A stretch of 64,000 nucleotides of DNA from Amia ocellicauda (taxonomy: Eukaryota > Chordata > Actinopteri > Amiiformes > Amiidae), in the NCBI RefSeq assembly GCF_036373705.1, contig NC_089856.1, positions 3,993,001 through 4,057,000 of the forward strand, given 5' to 3'. Below the pieces are notes generated by a model, which saw only the letters and a list, made by a program, of their open reading frames with translations, did no database searches and was not told the origin of the DNA. This document shows positions 1-12,075 of this stretch, piece after piece. Position 1 is the stretch's first letter; each line of letters begins with the position of its first letter. The translations under genes and the position numbers were made by a program.

Positions 1-787
1 GCACTCGTTACAACCGAGGTATGCAGCAAAGCATTTGTGAAGCCACAACACGTACAACCTTGAGGCGGATGGGCTACAACAGCAGAAGACCCCACCGGGT
101 ACCACTCATCTCCACTACAAATAGGAAAAAGAGGCTACAATTTGCACAAGCTCACCAAAATTGGACAGTTGAAGACTGGAAAAATGTTGCCTGGTCTGAT
201 GAGTCTCGATTTCGAGTCAGAATTTGGCGTAAACAGAATGAGAACATGGATCCATCATGCCTTGTTACCACTGTGCAGGCTGGTGGTGGTGGTGTAATGG
301 TGTGGGGGATGTTTTCTTGGCACACTTTAGGCCCCTTAGTGCCAATTGGGCATCGTTTAAATGCCACGGCCTACCTGAGCATTGTTTCTGACCATGTCCA
401 TCCCTTTATGACCACCATGTACCCATCCTCTGATGGCTACTTCCAGCAGGATAATGCACCATGTCACAAAGGTCCAATCATTTCAAATTGGTTTCTTGAA
501 CATGACAATGAGTTCACTGTACTAAACTGGCCCCCACAGTCACCAGATCTCAACCCAATAGAGCATCTTTGGGATGTGGTGGAACGGGAGCTTCGTGCCC
601 TGGATGTGCATCCCACAAATCTCCATCAACTGCAAGATGCTATCCTATCAATATGGGCCAACATTTCTAAAGAATGCTTTCAGCACCTTGTTGAATCAAT
701 GCCACGTAGAATTAAGGCAGTTCTGAAGGCGAAAGGGGGTCAAACACAGTATTAGTATGGTGTTCCTAATAATCCTTTAGGTGAGTG
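1..787 (+). mobile_element. Tc1-like transposon, 3' part (copy 1 of family I)
   Basis: This is the right-hand part of a Tc1/mariner-superfamily DNA transposon; its left part lies outside the window. A reading frame at 21-755 encodes the DDE transposase core. The first catalytic Asp sits in AWSDES, the second in QQDNAPCH and the Glu in SPDLNPIEH. The element ends in the terminal repeat GGTGAGTG followed by a TA (788-789), the usual Tc1 target site. Against the copies at 24398-25251 and 32924-34145 it lacks seven in-frame residues (LLRHSDG) just after the first catalytic motif, so it is probably inactive although otherwise open. It sits just upstream of the first visible tetraspanin exon and is probably intronic there. 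Confidence 0.93.
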
Positions 788-920
788 TATATGGGAAATG
801 CCCCCCCCACATCACGTTCTGGGTACAGTGTATATCTGTGCAGGTGTGGCTGTACTGTGCTGTACTGCGCCGTGACTCTACACTACTCTGTGTGTGTGTG
901 TGTGTTTTGCCATCCCTCAG

Positions 921-3900
921 CTGGCGGGCGCTGCCATCCTGGGCGTGGGCGTGTGGGTGAAGGTGGACAGCAGCTCCCTGGGGGGGTTGCTGCAGAAGCT
1001 GGGCCAAGGGGGCGGCGTGGCGAGCCAGCTGCTCAACGTGGGCTACCTGCTGATCGCCGTGGGGGCCGTGCTGCTGGTCATGGGTTTCCTGGGCTGCTGC
1101 GGGGCCATCCGTGAGAGCCAGTGCATGCTGCTGCTGGTGAGTACGATGGGGTTAGGAACGAGAAGAAAGGGAAGAAAATATGTATTCAGAGTAGTTTAGT
1201 TTCTGCCTTATTTAAGTAGAAATAAATGCCTATAGCATAACTTAATCGCAGTAATCGCAGTAAAAATGTCCTGTTTTGCCAATTGTGCTATAAATAAACC
1301 TTACACTGTTATTTTTCAATTAATAGTAATATAAGCAACTTTACTTTAATAACTGTCAGCCTAAGAAATGAGAACAAGTTGTTTTTTGTTTTTTGTTTGA
1401 ATGTAGGCGGGATTAGATCAAACCAAACCACTCACCCAGTCCATTCAAGATAATTAAAAAGAATAGATATCTTCTACTACTGGGCGGTAATTTCTTATTT
1501 TATTGCCTAAAATAACCATCAATTAACGTGGAGAAAATGGTACAGAACACCCCCCCCACCCCAGCCAATGTGAGTCGGTGTTAAGCTCTGCATAAACTTC
1601 TCTCCATCTCTCTGCAGTTCTTCATCATAGTGCTGATCGTCTTCATCGCCGAGGTGGCTGGGGCCGTGGTGGTCCTTGCCTTCTCCTCCGTGGTGAGAAA
1701 CGGGCCTCCGTCGACCATGTTGGGGCCCCACACTCTATCGCCGACTGAATACTGTCCTGCTCCCTCCGTGGTGCACTGTGTGTGGCGCTCTCTCTGATTC
1801 TGTGTCAGTTCCTCCCAGAGGTGTTCTGTGGTGTCGCGTGCAGGACTCTTACCAGGCTGAATATATCGATATCTGGGATCTGTTCATGGGGTTATTCTTC
1901 CTGAACCACAGTGCTGTTCAAATTAATAACAATAAATGCCGACAGGGCACACAGAACATGCTGGCAGCACCACAGATCCTACTGCCAGGCACCCACAGTT
2001 CTCTAGTAATCTGAGTTTTAGAGACTTTGAAGAGGCAATTAAAGAGGAGTTGGTGAAAGAGTGGATCTCTTGTCCTGGCGCTCACCTGCTCGGACTCAGG
2101 ATTGTGATCTGCATGTGAGGGTGAGATTTACTTTAATGTGGCCGGGGGCCGGGGGTGTTTCTACAGGCGAGGGATCTGATTCAGAAGCTGGGCGATGAAG
2201 CAGTGAAGAACATTAAGCAAGATTACGGCAAAAACAGCGAAGTCACCACCTTGTGGAATGAAACTATGACTAAGGTACGGTTCGCTAACTCAAGAGCAGG
2301 GCTTTAAGTTTAAAAGCAAACAACTGATATAGTAAATCATCCGATCGTTATGAACACACTTCCCTCCGGTTTGTAGCATGTTCTCAGTGTCTGGATATTC
2401 CCTGATGCATTTCCCAGGTAACCTCTTTCCTCTCCACTCCTCTAGTTAAAGTGCTGTGGATTCTATAACTACACAGACTTCACTGACTCCCAGTTTGTGA
2501 ACACCACCCAGCGCTATCCGACTCCCTGCTGCAAGAACAGCACCTGTACTTATAACAACGCCACTGTCTCGGTACTCCATCATTGTCACAAACTCATACC
2601 TGTCCCTGCTTCCTTGTTTGTCCTTTTTCTCTTCCTTTTTTAAACAGTATTTTATTTTCTTCATTTTATTCTCATCCTGTAACTCCTTTTTCTTTACTTT
2701 TTTCTACTTTTTATTTTTCTCCATCTCTTGTTTTTGTGTTTTCATCATTTTAATGTAGGTATTTCTCTCCTTTTATTGACACAGTTTATTTATACTTTTC
2801 TCATGACTGACTTTTTCTTCTCTTTATTTCTCTCTCTCTCCCTGGCAGGACGTGAGCGGATGTCTCAACTCCTTGGTGACCTTCATCAAGGACAACTCGG
2901 TGGTCTTGGGGGCCGTCGGTCTGGGTATCGCTGTCTTGGAGGTAAGCGACACGCATGTCATCACAGAGATCAGGCGCTTGTCATACGGGCAGCTGCTATT
3001 AACGGCACAGGCACTGAAGTACGGCCAGCCATTGTTTTTATTATGAAGGGTAGCTTAGGTTAGCAGTGATTCATAATGATTCAGATATACACTATATAGC
3101 GCCTTATCTGCAATTAAATGGAAGTGGCGCAGTTAACCACCCTGCAAGCGTCCAGTGCCAAAGCTGAGGTAATTGTAGTTGTCAGCACAGCGAGATAACC
3201 GGGGTGATAAACCCCTTTCGAACTGACCAGCAGATAAGATAAGAAGGGAGAGAGCTGTACATGAAGGTTATTTGTGGGTGTTGTGTGCCTCGCGCTGCCT
3301 GGGGACTCCCTTCACATTTTCACAGGGGGCCTGATGTTGACTGAGCCCTGCGAAAGCCTTTCCCTTTGAGCTGCTTTCACGCGCCACGTGGAGAACGCTC
3401 CCATACGTCACAATGCTCTAGAGCGGCGTCTCAGTCCTAGTCTGGGGGCCCCGCTGTCCGGCCCAAGTCTTGTCTGGCCCGAGCTCACGTTGACTTGATC
3501 GAAACCTAAACCTCGCGTCTAGTTTGGCTTTTAAGAGCTCGGCTGAACAAGACGTCGGAGAGTTCCAGTGCCCGCTATTGTTTTCCCAGCTCTGTAAATT
3601 TAATTGAAAAAGCTCAGATTTGGGCACATCATGCGTTCAGTCAGTGGTTCAATAAAGTACCTGACAGCTCGGTGGAGAACAGAAGCCGGCGGGGCAGTGT
3701 GGCTCCAGGACCGGCGCTGTCTCCTCTACTGTTCTAGGATACACTCGGCTTTAGGAGACTTGACTTGAGTTTTTGAGGATATTCGGTGTGGATTATAACC
3801 AGGCGGCTCAAATAACAATGGGCACCTGATGAGTCGGGCGTGTATAGCCTAGCACCGCGCGCCCCGCTCCACGCCTGACTCATGTTCTCGCTCCTTTCAG

Positions 3901-3954
3901 ATCGCTGCGATGGCGTCTTCCATGACCATGTACTGCAAGATCTCTTCAAAGTAA
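921..3954 (+). CDS. tspan1-like: Tetraspanin-1-like membrane protein (5' exon missing)
   Basis: A four-pass tetraspanin, a plasma-membrane and endosomal organiser protein. Coding exons, all with AG/GT borders and intact phase, are 921-1136, 1618-1692, 2167-2274, 2446-2571, 2849-2941 and 3901-3954; together they encode 223 residues plus a TAA stop. The first exon, encoding the N-terminal tail and the start of TM1, should lie left of the window. Visible parts are the end of TM1 (LAGAAILGVGVWV), TM2 and TM3 (FFIIVLIVFIAEVAGAVVV). The large extracellular loop carries the diagnostic CCG motif (LKCCGFYNYTDF), a PCC and an SGC cysteine. TM4 is split by the last intron. The loop has five N-glycosylation sequons (NET, NYT, NTT, NST, NAT). 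As I remember it, human TSPAN1 is the closest match, but a related fish CD9-group paralogue is possible. No frameshift is visible. Confidence 0.9.
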
Positions 3955-4785
3955 CGGCCGGCCGGAGACGGACATCCTCATCACTCAGGACCTCTCCATT
4001 CCTCTTAGCAAGCTGGCGGAGAAGACTTTGAGTGAAATATCTGCATGAAGCTCAGCAGGCTAAGAGGAAATTGCCACACTCCTCCTCACCCCTGAAGGAT
4101 GTCTGTTTTTATTTTATGTATAATGATCACTAACAAAATGTGTTGCACATGCCTAAACGAAAAAACGCTCTGCTCTGCTTCCTCTGGCCGCAGTGTCGGC
4201 CTCACTGACTCAGGGACGGGAATCAGACGCCAATTGCATAGTGCCGATCCACGCAGGCTTTACTGCAAACCGCACACTCTAGTGTAGTCAGTACAGCAGG
4301 TCAACCAATACAGTACTGTCAGTCTTTTATTGGAGTGATTGTTTATTGATTGTGACTTAAATGATTGATGTTTAGTGTCCTCCAGATCTCTCCTTAAACT
4401 GACTTTCACTGAGACTTGCATGGCCCCCGCGTCACAAACTCTACTTCATCGTCTTTAGAGGGAATTCCTTCAGCTTGTTATATGAGCTGTGCTTCTGTAA
4501 TGCACGCGCACACGTATAGATATATAGATTCATGTTTCATTGCTACACAAATGATACTGTTCTGAAATTACAAGCTTCTCAGAGAATGTGGGATAATACG
4601 AATTGTGTTTTTCTGTATTTTTATTAAGTCCAACAGGTTTTTTACATTCTTGGTTATTTGAGGTCGTATCGAATGCAGCTGAATGCTTCCTTTTACTTTA
4701 TACAGAAACAATGAACCAACATCTCCACATTTACTGGAAGTGTATTTGTAAAATGTCAAATAAAACCGAATGTTTAACTTTTGTA
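3955..4785 (+). other. 3' UTR of the tetraspanin gene with poly(A) signal
   Basis: Non-coding sequence follows the TAA stop. A canonical AATAAA lies at 4759-4764, which gives a plausible transcript end near 4780. The exact cleavage site is inferred. Confidence 0.55.
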
Positions 4786-6249
4786 TGTGCAGATTGATTT
4801 TTTAAGAGTTCAGAAACCATGTTCAGAACTGGCTTCTTCAGCTGGTAAGCCATCTGTTTCAGTGAAAAGATCATCCACACCTGCTTGGGTACTTCCTTGC
4901 CTCATTGATATAATACAATACAGAATGTACTTTTCTGCACAATTATACAATCTTTTATATTCTTATACATGTTTCACCACAATAATATTGCCCCAATATA
5001 TGTGTGGCTGAGAGACACTTAATGGGAAATGGTGGGGACACTTCACAGAGTGATGCCGGTGGACACAGGGCTCCACTGCAATCTGAGATCCACAGAAGAT
5101 GTCTGTCAGCTGCTCCGCTGTAGTGGACAGAGTCACACACAGCTGTGCTGCTGATAACAGTGTCGTCTGTAAAGCAGAGAGACTGAGGATCTACAGATGC
5201 AGTAAAACAGACAGGAGTTTAGCTGGATCTGTACAGAGCTGATGCTCACAGGTAGGGGAGAGAGGAGACTTGACAAGATTACACCTGCTGTCAATTACTT
5301 GAGTACAAAACGCAGGGAAAGTTGTCTATTCATGCTTTGGCTGCCACAAATTGTCTTCTGCCTGGAGAGCCAAATCCTGCCTCGATCCTGCCATCCGCAT
5401 CTCAGTCTTCCCATGTATTCCAGACTCTCCTTTTCCATTCTGCCACAGATCCGGCCTTAAACGGGTGTGAGCCTAGGGCTGGGAGTGCAGGGGAGGGCGA
5501 TTAGTTCAGGAATGCGGGATTCCTTCCGATCCAGGTGGGAATGTGCCTGCAGGGAGCTCACTCTGTAGGCGAATCAAATAAACACGTGAAATCACTTAAT
5601 AATACAATCCATAAACCAAATGAACAAAGAAAAGGTGTAATATAATAATACAAAATATTTGTATAAATATGAACAAAGAAAAACATGGGAGAAACAAAAG
5701 TGCATTTTAAATACAGAGCTGCTGTCCCCATCAGTGTCAATCGGACGGACGCCCCCGTCCCACAGCAGCACAGCTTGGCCAAGCCAGTCTGGAGAAGAAA
5801 CGCTGGATGCCATTTCTGATGGATCTCTTCTCTCTCAAGGTCTCTGGTGTCTGAACTGCATCTTAAATACAGAAATACAGAAGTCCTCTTGGTTTTCCTC
5901 TTTCACTTTGCCCTTTTTTCAAAACTAAGCTGTTAAAAGTGTATCATGACATAAAAACACAACTTGTTGAGGAAATAGTAATGCATGGGAAATTAAAGTG
6001 CTTTGCATGAATCTAATTCCCCTCAACCCTACCCAAAACCACCAATATTAACCACAGCAATGATCTTAGTGTTTTCCATGAATCCACCCCTCCGTCAGCT
6101 ATAACTCTGTATTGTCCTCAGACCATACCTGCAGGGCCACAGACTTGCTCTCGGCGGCTCCCTCTGCTGGTTGGGCTGCGAACTGTGAAGCAAGAATACT
6201 GCGTTACAGCAACAACCGGCAGCTTCTCATGAATCAAAACAAGATTTAT
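4786..6249. other. Intergenic, nothing recognised
   Basis: I see no gene, no convincing exon and no known repeat here. The open frames are short and have no family resemblance. Confidence 0.5.
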
Positions 6250-6396
6250 GTTTGGGCAAGTATCTATTCAGGGTGGATACTTTTTCAAATTAATTTTGTA
6301 TTGATTTGTATTAATGCACTATTGTAATGCTTGTGGAAACTGTAAGTTATCCTGGATAAGAGTTTATGCCAAAAATAAATAAATAATAATAATAAA
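6250..6396 (+). repeat. SINE/LINE 3' tail
   Basis: The segment carries the tail motif TATCCTGGATAAGAG followed by TTTATGCC and an AATAAATAAATAATAAT run. The same tail (GTCGCCCTGGATAAGG, then GCCAAGAAATA and an AAT run) closes the L2 elements in this window and is found on many fish SINEs. The 5' limit is uncertain. Confidence 0.6.
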
Positions 6397-6954
6397 AGTA
6401 GGTGCTATTAAAATCACCACATCACCACAAATGTACACAACAGTAAGAACAAGACTGAAGTCCTTGCGTCTGTAACGAAACAGCTCAGACAAGAGGAACC
6501 CGGGTGTCCTGCTGAGAGCGAGAGGCCAGCCCTGGGTCAGCTCCTCTCCTGGCAGAGGACTTTGTGTTTTCCTGCTCAGGAGGAAAGGTGTATTATGAAA
6601 TCTATTTTGTAAATCAAAACATTTATTTGTGAATTATCCAACATATTCAAAACATGATGTAAATAATAGTCATTATTATTATTATTATTATTTGTGATTT
6701 TGTTTGGACAAAATTCTTACAATGATGGTAAAAATAAAAATAAATGCATTGACTATTTTAAAACATTTTGTAGAGTAAATGTGACTCCATCCCCATCTTG
6801 TGGAGATATATGGTAATTGACATATCAGTCCATTAGTACAGTTAGTTAGCCGGCTAAATAATGTCTGGATAACTTGGCATAAACTCTGGATTTTCCCTTC
6901 TCCGAAGTGAGTTTGAAGTTCAACCAGCAATGGTACCAGAGCAACATGTCTAGC

Positions 6955-7340
6955 CAGGGCCGTTTCCAGCCTTTTGGGGGCCCTAAGCAGGATTTGAATT
7001 GTGAGGCCCCCCTCACTTTTTTTCCTAATCCAGTTTTTTACAATTACATATGTTTAGTGGTTTACACATTTTTGCCCCAGGCTCAGTCATAGTCAGCAGC
7101 ACCCCATCATTTGTAGTCTGAGCCTATCAATCAGCAAAGATCCGGACTGATATTGATTACGCACTTTGCAGGTTTAAATATGTCTATCTAGACCAGGGGT
7201 TGTCAAAATGAGCCTCCTTGAGCAATGACAAAAAATGACTGTGCCTCTTCATGGTTTACTACAACATACTAACAATATGTTGGAAGATCATGAATAAAAA
7301 AAGCAGGGATTTGATAAATATAGAGATCAGTATGAGTATA
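6955..7340 (+). repeat. hAT-like non-autonomous element end (copy 1)
   Basis: It begins with the hAT-type terminus CAGGGCCGTTTCC and continues into a segment that recurs in reverse orientation at about 25820-26139. Shared blocks include TAGTGGTTTACACATTTTTG and CCCCAGGCTCAGTC. No transposase is visible. The far end was not located. Confidence 0.55.
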
Positions 7341-7681
7341 TGTCACAGATGTAGTCGTCTACGCCACCTAGCTTTAAGAGGGCTAGGACTTCTATGGTAG
7401 GCTTTACTGCACTACACTCCTTTTGCCCCGCGAACAGGTGTTTCTTTTGTCGCTGGTTCTGGCACAGGACCCAGACAGGGAACTCCAGTTACAAAGATTT
7501 ACTAATACTAATACACAGACAATAAAACTGTCCCAGGTGGATGCTGATGGGATCTCGACAACAGTATAACAAGTTCTGGATGTACAAGTTTTAAAATACA
7601 CTTAATTCATAACCCAGTATAGAACTTCCATAAACACCCCTCACAAACTAGCAAAAAGATACAAAACACACTGTACATATA
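7341..7681. other. Spacer with no recognised feature
   Basis: Nothing beyond short AT-rich sequence is visible between the hAT-like repeat and the Tc1/mariner copy. Confidence 0.4.
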
Positions 7682-9086
7682 CAGTGAGGGAAAAAAATAT
7701 TTGATCCCCTGCTGATTTTGTACGTTTGCCCACTGACAAAGAAATGATCAGTCTATAATTTTAATGGTAGGTGAATTTTAACAGTGAGAGACAGAATAAC
7801 AACAAAAGAATCCAGAAAAACGCATTTCAAAAAAGTTATACATTGATTTGCATGTTAATGAGGGAAATAAGTATTTGATCCCCTATCAATCAGCAAGATT
7901 TCTGGCTCCCAGGTGTCTTTTATACAGGTAACGAGCTGAGATTAGGAGCACTCTCTTAAAGGGAGTGCTCCTAATCTCAGCTCGTTACCTGTATAAAAGA
8001 CATCTGTCCACAGAAGCAATCAATCAATCAGATTCCAAACTCTCCACCATGGCCAAGACCAAAGAGCTGTCCAAGGATGTCAGGGACAAGATTGTAGACC
8101 TACACAAGGCTGGAATGGGCTACAAGACCATCGCCAAGCAGCTTGGTGAGAAGGTGACAACAATTGGTGCAATTATTCGCAAATGGAAGAAACACAAAAT
8201 AACTGTCAGTCTCCCTCGGTCTGGGGCTCCATGCAAGATCTCACCTCGTGGAGTTTCAATGATCATGAGAACGGTGAGGAATCAGCCCAGAACTACACGG
8301 GAGGATCTTGTTAATGATCTCAAGGCAGCTGGGACCATAGTCACCAAGAAAACAATTGGTAACACACTACGCCGTGAAGGACTGAAATCCTGCAGCGCCC
8401 GCAAGGTCCCCCTGCTCAAGAAAGCACATGTACAGGCCCATCTGAAGTTTGCCAATGAACATCTGAATGATTCAGAGGAGAACTGGGTGAAAGTGTTGTG
8501 GTCAGATGAGACCAAAATTGAGCTCTTTGGCATCAACTCAACTCGCCGTGTTTGGAGGAGGAGGAATGACCCCAAGAACACCATCCCCACCGTCAAACAT
8601 GGAGGTGGAAACATTATGCTTTGGGGGTGTTTTTCTCCTAAGGGGACAGGACAACTGCACCGCATCAAAGGGACGATGGACGGGGCCATGTACCGTCAAA
8701 TCTTGGGTGAGAACCTCCTTCCCTCAGCCAGGGCATTGAAAATGGGTCGTGGATGGGTATTCCAGCATGACAATGACCCAAAACACACAGCCAAGGCAAC
8801 AAAGGAGTGGCTCAAGAAGAAGCACATTAAGGTCCTGGAGTGGCCTAGCCAGTCCCCAGGTTCGAGTTGCCAAACGTCAGCCTCGAAACCTTAATGACTT
8901 GGAGAGGATCTGCAAAGAGGAGTGGGACAAAATCCCTCCTGAGATGTGTGCAAACCTGGTGGCCAACTACAAGAAACGTCTGACCTCTGTGATTGCCAAC
9001 AAGGGTTTTGCCACCAAGTACTAAGTCGAAGGGGTCAAATACTTATTTCCCTCATTAACATGCAAATCAATGTATAACTTTTTTGA
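7682..9086 (+). mobile_element. Tc1/mariner element, family II copy A (right TIR truncated)
   Basis: It starts after TA with the inverted repeat CAGTGAGGGAAAAAAATATT. The transposase frame runs from 7965 (or from the ATG in [10 protein letters not shown] at 8049) to 8894. It has an N-terminal helix-turn-helix DNA-binding region ([19 protein letters not shown]), the first catalytic Asp (LWSDETK) and the second (FQHDNDPKH). A deletion of about 38 bp in WPSQSPG then removes the DLNPIE block with the catalytic Glu and shifts the frame; the original tail continues in another frame to 9024. The right inverted repeat is cut short near 9086. A near-perfect hairpin lies at 7919-8000. Inactive. Confidence 0.93.
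7919..8000. repeat. Hairpin in the 5' part of Tc1/mariner copy A
   Basis: Inverted arms of about 36 bp (TATACAGGTAACGAGCTGAG and onward) separated by a short TCTTAAAG-type loop. The copy at 35572-37120 has the same structure with two mismatches, so it belongs to the element rather than the locus. Confidence 0.85.
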
Positions 9087-9247
9087 TTTAAATGAAAGTT
9101 AAAATCCAGGAGGGAAAGGAGTTCCTTTTCTTTGACGTAAAAAACTTGTTCAATTGCTCAGTCCAGTATATAAAAAAACTAGATAAAAAGCGCTATCAAT
9201 TAAAACACAAAACTGTATAAAATACTTCTGTTATCATCCTCCTGGTA

Positions 9248-9890
9248 CAGTGAGGGAAAAAAGTATTTGATCCCCTGCTGATTTTGTACGGTTGCCCACT
9301 GACAAAGAAATGATCAGTCTATAATTTTAATGGTAGGTGTATTTTAACAGTGAGAGACCGAATAACAACAAAAAAATCCAGAAAAACGCATTTCAAAAAA
9401 GTTATACGTTGATTTGCATGTTAATGAGGGAAATAAGTATTTGACCCCTTCGACTTAGTACTTGGTGGCAAAACCCTTGTTGGCAATCACAGAGGTCAGA
9501 CGTTTCTTGTAGTTGGCCACCAGGTTTGCACACATCTCAGGAGGGATTTTGTCCCACTCCTCTTTGCAGATCCTCTCCAAGTCATTAAGGTTTCGAGGCT
9601 GACGTTTGGCAACTCGAACCTTCAGCTCCCTCCACAGATTTTCTATGGGATTAAGGTCTGGAGACTGGCTAGGCCACTCCAGGATTTTAATATGCTTCTT
9701 CTTGAGCCACTCCTTTGTTGCCTTGGCTGTGTGTTTTGGGTCATTGTCATGCTGGAATACCCATCCACGACCCATTTTCAATGCCCTGGCTGAGGGAGGG
9801 AGGTTCTCACCCAAGATTTGATGGTACATGGCCCCGTCCATCGTCCCTTTGATGCAGTGCAGTTGTCCTGTCCCCTTAGCAGAAAAACAT
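9248..9890 (-). mobile_element. Tc1/mariner element, family II copy B (3' half, inverted)
   Basis: The terminal repeat CAGTGAGGGAAAAAAGTATT follows TA at 9246-9247. A minus-strand frame at 9841-9455 encodes the C-terminal part of the same transposase as copy A. It retains QHDNDPKH and the DLNPIENLW block with the catalytic Glu. The 5' half, with the DNA-binding domain and first Asp, is missing; the element breaks off in the AGCAGAAAAACA stretch near 9890. It lies tail-to-tail with copy A, so the two form a long imperfect inverted repeat. Confidence 0.92.
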
Positions 9891-10559
9891 TACGAAAATG
9901 CAGATAATCCTCTGGAGGTGGTGGAGCCGATAAAAACAGCAGAACAGGAGGGTCGGCGAAAAGACAAGCTGGAATCCACCAACGTTGAAAGCATGTCTTT
10001 GACTAGAATCATATAATATAAAAGGCAGTTGTGCTTTCTGAGAGAGAAGGACCAGTATTGCTTTAATGTCAATCTGTACCAGGGTCTCTTACAGCGCTGG
10101 TTCATCCTAATGCTCAGGGAATACTGGGAAACTGCTCTTGCCTTGGAATGACATGATTGCAACCATTTGCTTAACAATAATGACGGCAAAGACTACCAGA
10201 CTCTCTACACTGTAGCTCTAGTTACAAATTGTCAGAATAAGCAGACAGTCTTTTAACACTTGGCTAAGTCCCTCTCCCCCCTCCTCTGGTGGCCTTGTTG
10301 TGACCTACAAGCTGACACACCAGTTACATGGAAAATAACTGGCTTGCCTCAAGCTGACCAGGAACTGCATAGGTGTCTGGTTTAAGGTGTGCCTCGTTCA
10401 TTGTGAAATGTTTATGATGTATTATAGTGACTGCAAGGAAAAATTAGTTTGTTTGTTTGGTGTCTTTGAGCAGTGTTAGTCCACAATACACATTTGATTC
10501 ATTGCTATGAGAACTTGGTTTCTTTATTCAAGTCTGTCATTATTCTCTAGAGGATGGGG
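9891..10559. other. Intergenic, nothing recognised
   Basis: No gene-like frame or familiar repeat is visible. Confidence 0.4.
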
Positions 10560-10570
10560 TTTACAAAGCA

Positions 10571-10714
10571 CAGACCTGGTCAGAGACACGACTCACTGTG
10601 AAGAGGAAACCCCAGAAGATCAGATTGCAGCTGGACTATGACAGGGGAGGTGTCAATATCGGGACTCATCTCTATACCTATATTTGCAGAAATCTGTATT
10701 TTTATTTAAACTGA
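10571..10714 (+). pseudogene. B30.2/SPRY domain remnant (TRIM- or NLR-type)
   Basis: A 47-codon frame ending in TGA reads TRLTVKRKPQKIRLQLDYDR and then THLYTYICRNLYFYL. This matches the central part of B30.2/SPRY domains (x-P-x-K-I-x-x-x-L-D-Y-x-x-G, then HLYTF and LYPF). The residues that normally join the two blocks (the SFY strand) are missing and the frame stops early, so it looks like a decayed fragment. Similarity is from family memory only. Confidence 0.55.
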
Positions 10715-10766
10715 CACTGCCTTCCCCTGGAGGGCTGTGTGAGTCAGACAGCATGTACATCCTTAC

Positions 10767-10959
10767 CTTGAACCAGGCTGTACCTTCGCTGATTGGTCAG
10801 AAGTTTCCACTGGAGGTTCAAGATTGGCTGAGCTCTTTCAGGGCTCTGTGAGGTTGGGTCATCTAGGGCATCCCTGGTTTGCTGTTCATTAGTGCTGTCT
10901 GGTGCTGGCCTGGTGCCTGAGGGACTGGGCAGTGTGACAGTGGGAGCTGTGTCTGTCCT
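10767..10959 (-). other. Exon-like open segment, unknown origin
   Basis: On the minus strand a 193-bp segment is bounded by a CTATCTCAG acceptor and a GTAAGG donor. It is open for 64 codons, and its end reads LQWKLLTNQRRYSLVQ. I recognise no domain and found no partner exon. It may be a chance exon, a fragment of a decayed gene, or an unannotated short gene. Confidence 0.25.
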
Positions 10960-11227
10960 CTGAGATAGAGGGGATTGGGAATATTGGTAAGAAAATCAAA
11001 GCATCACAATAGAATTTCTCAAGCCCTTCAAATGTGACCTGTGAGCTCGACAGGATGTAAATCTATGGATTGGTGAGTATAAGTTGACTTTGTTCGCCAC
11101 TGGACGACCAGACAAGCCAGCAGAGCAGTCGCCTAGCTCAGCTCAGCTAAGTATTGTTTTTTCACGTTTGCTAGTTTAGTTAAGAGATGCATTGATTGTT
11201 TATGTGGTTACTTGTTTAGCTAAGAGG

Positions 11228-11251
11228 TATATATATATATATATATATATA
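11228..11251. repeat. (TA)n microsatellite
   Basis: A run of about 12 TA units. Confidence 0.9.
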
Positions 11252-11529
11252 CTGCACCTGTATTGTAGTAATGGCAGCATCTGTTTGTTAGTTAATTAGC
11301 GACTTAGAGCACTTTGTCCATAGATTGACATGCAGTTTCCTTAATTCAGAAGCAGTTACATTGTAGGCTTTATTATTTAGCATTGTTGAGAGCTATTGAT
11401 CAGTGTTAACTGCGTGTGTCCGGCACTGCCCTTGTCTGTATTCAGATCTAAAGCAGGCATTAATTGTGCTATTAGCAGTCCTGCCTGGGAGGGATTGCAC
11501 CATTCTGACAAATTTGTGTCATTCAACGC

Positions 11530-11640
11530 AACGCAGGTGTGTACCATCCTAATTAGCTACAGGTGCAGTATGTAACAGCCCCCTGGACCTCTGCGCCAGC
11601 AGTCAGTGCCTGCAGCCTTCAGTGCCGCTGTGGAACGGGG
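11530..11640 (+). repeat. L2-type LINE 5' UTR fragment
   Basis: It shares AACAGCCCCCT and CGCCAGCAGTCAG-type blocks with 21430-21530, where the same sequence leads into a LINE endonuclease frame. This is therefore the 5' end of the same LINE family, broken off after about 110 bp. Confidence 0.5.
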
Positions 11641-11641
11641 G

Positions 11642-11736
11642 GGTGGACCAGGAGGATGGACCAGGAGGATGGACCAGGAGGATGGACCAGGAGGATGGAC
11701 CAGGAGGATGGACCAGGAGGATGGACCAGGAGAATG
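11642..11736 (+). repeat. 13-bp minisatellite
   Basis: About seven near-perfect tandem copies of GGACCAGGAGGAT. The unit length is not a multiple of three, so the apparent long frames across it are incidental. Confidence 0.93.
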
Positions 11737-11894
11737 GTAGAGAACTAGAAGGAAGAGGTGAGAGGGAGAGGTGAGTTCTACTGCGTGGAATTCAAAGATG
11801 TTAGTCATGATAGAGGAGAGAAAGGGGGGACAGAGAAGAGGAGAGAAGGGGAGAGCAGCAGCCCTGTCCCTCCTCCCCGCCTGGTAAGACGAGG

Positions 11895-12075
11895 GGATTT
11901 CCCATTTTAAATCCATCTTGGAGAACAGTTGTGTGCCAGTCATTTCCTGTAATATCTCCTCTAGTGTGGGAATCGGGTGTCGTTTGCGGATGACTGCTCT
12001 GTTAACCTGTCTCATGTCTACTCACACACGGATGTCCCCATGTTTTGGTATGACGACTAGTGGTGAAACCCATGG
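11895..12075 (-). pseudogene. Ty3/gypsy reverse transcriptase fragment
   Basis: The minus strand encodes MRQVNRAVIRKRHPIPTLEE followed by LFSKMDLKW, the start of a Ty3/gypsy reverse-transcriptase domain (the D-x-R-x-x-N and F-S-x-x-D-L motifs). Preceding codons read PWVSPLVVIPK. Only about 60 codons remain, abutting an L2 tail at 12076. Confidence 0.85.

Noticed and set aside
11563..11748. Repetitive frame with WTRRMDQEDGPG units
   Set aside because: It is the translation of a 13-bp minisatellite; the same pattern appears in all frames and no gene context supports it.
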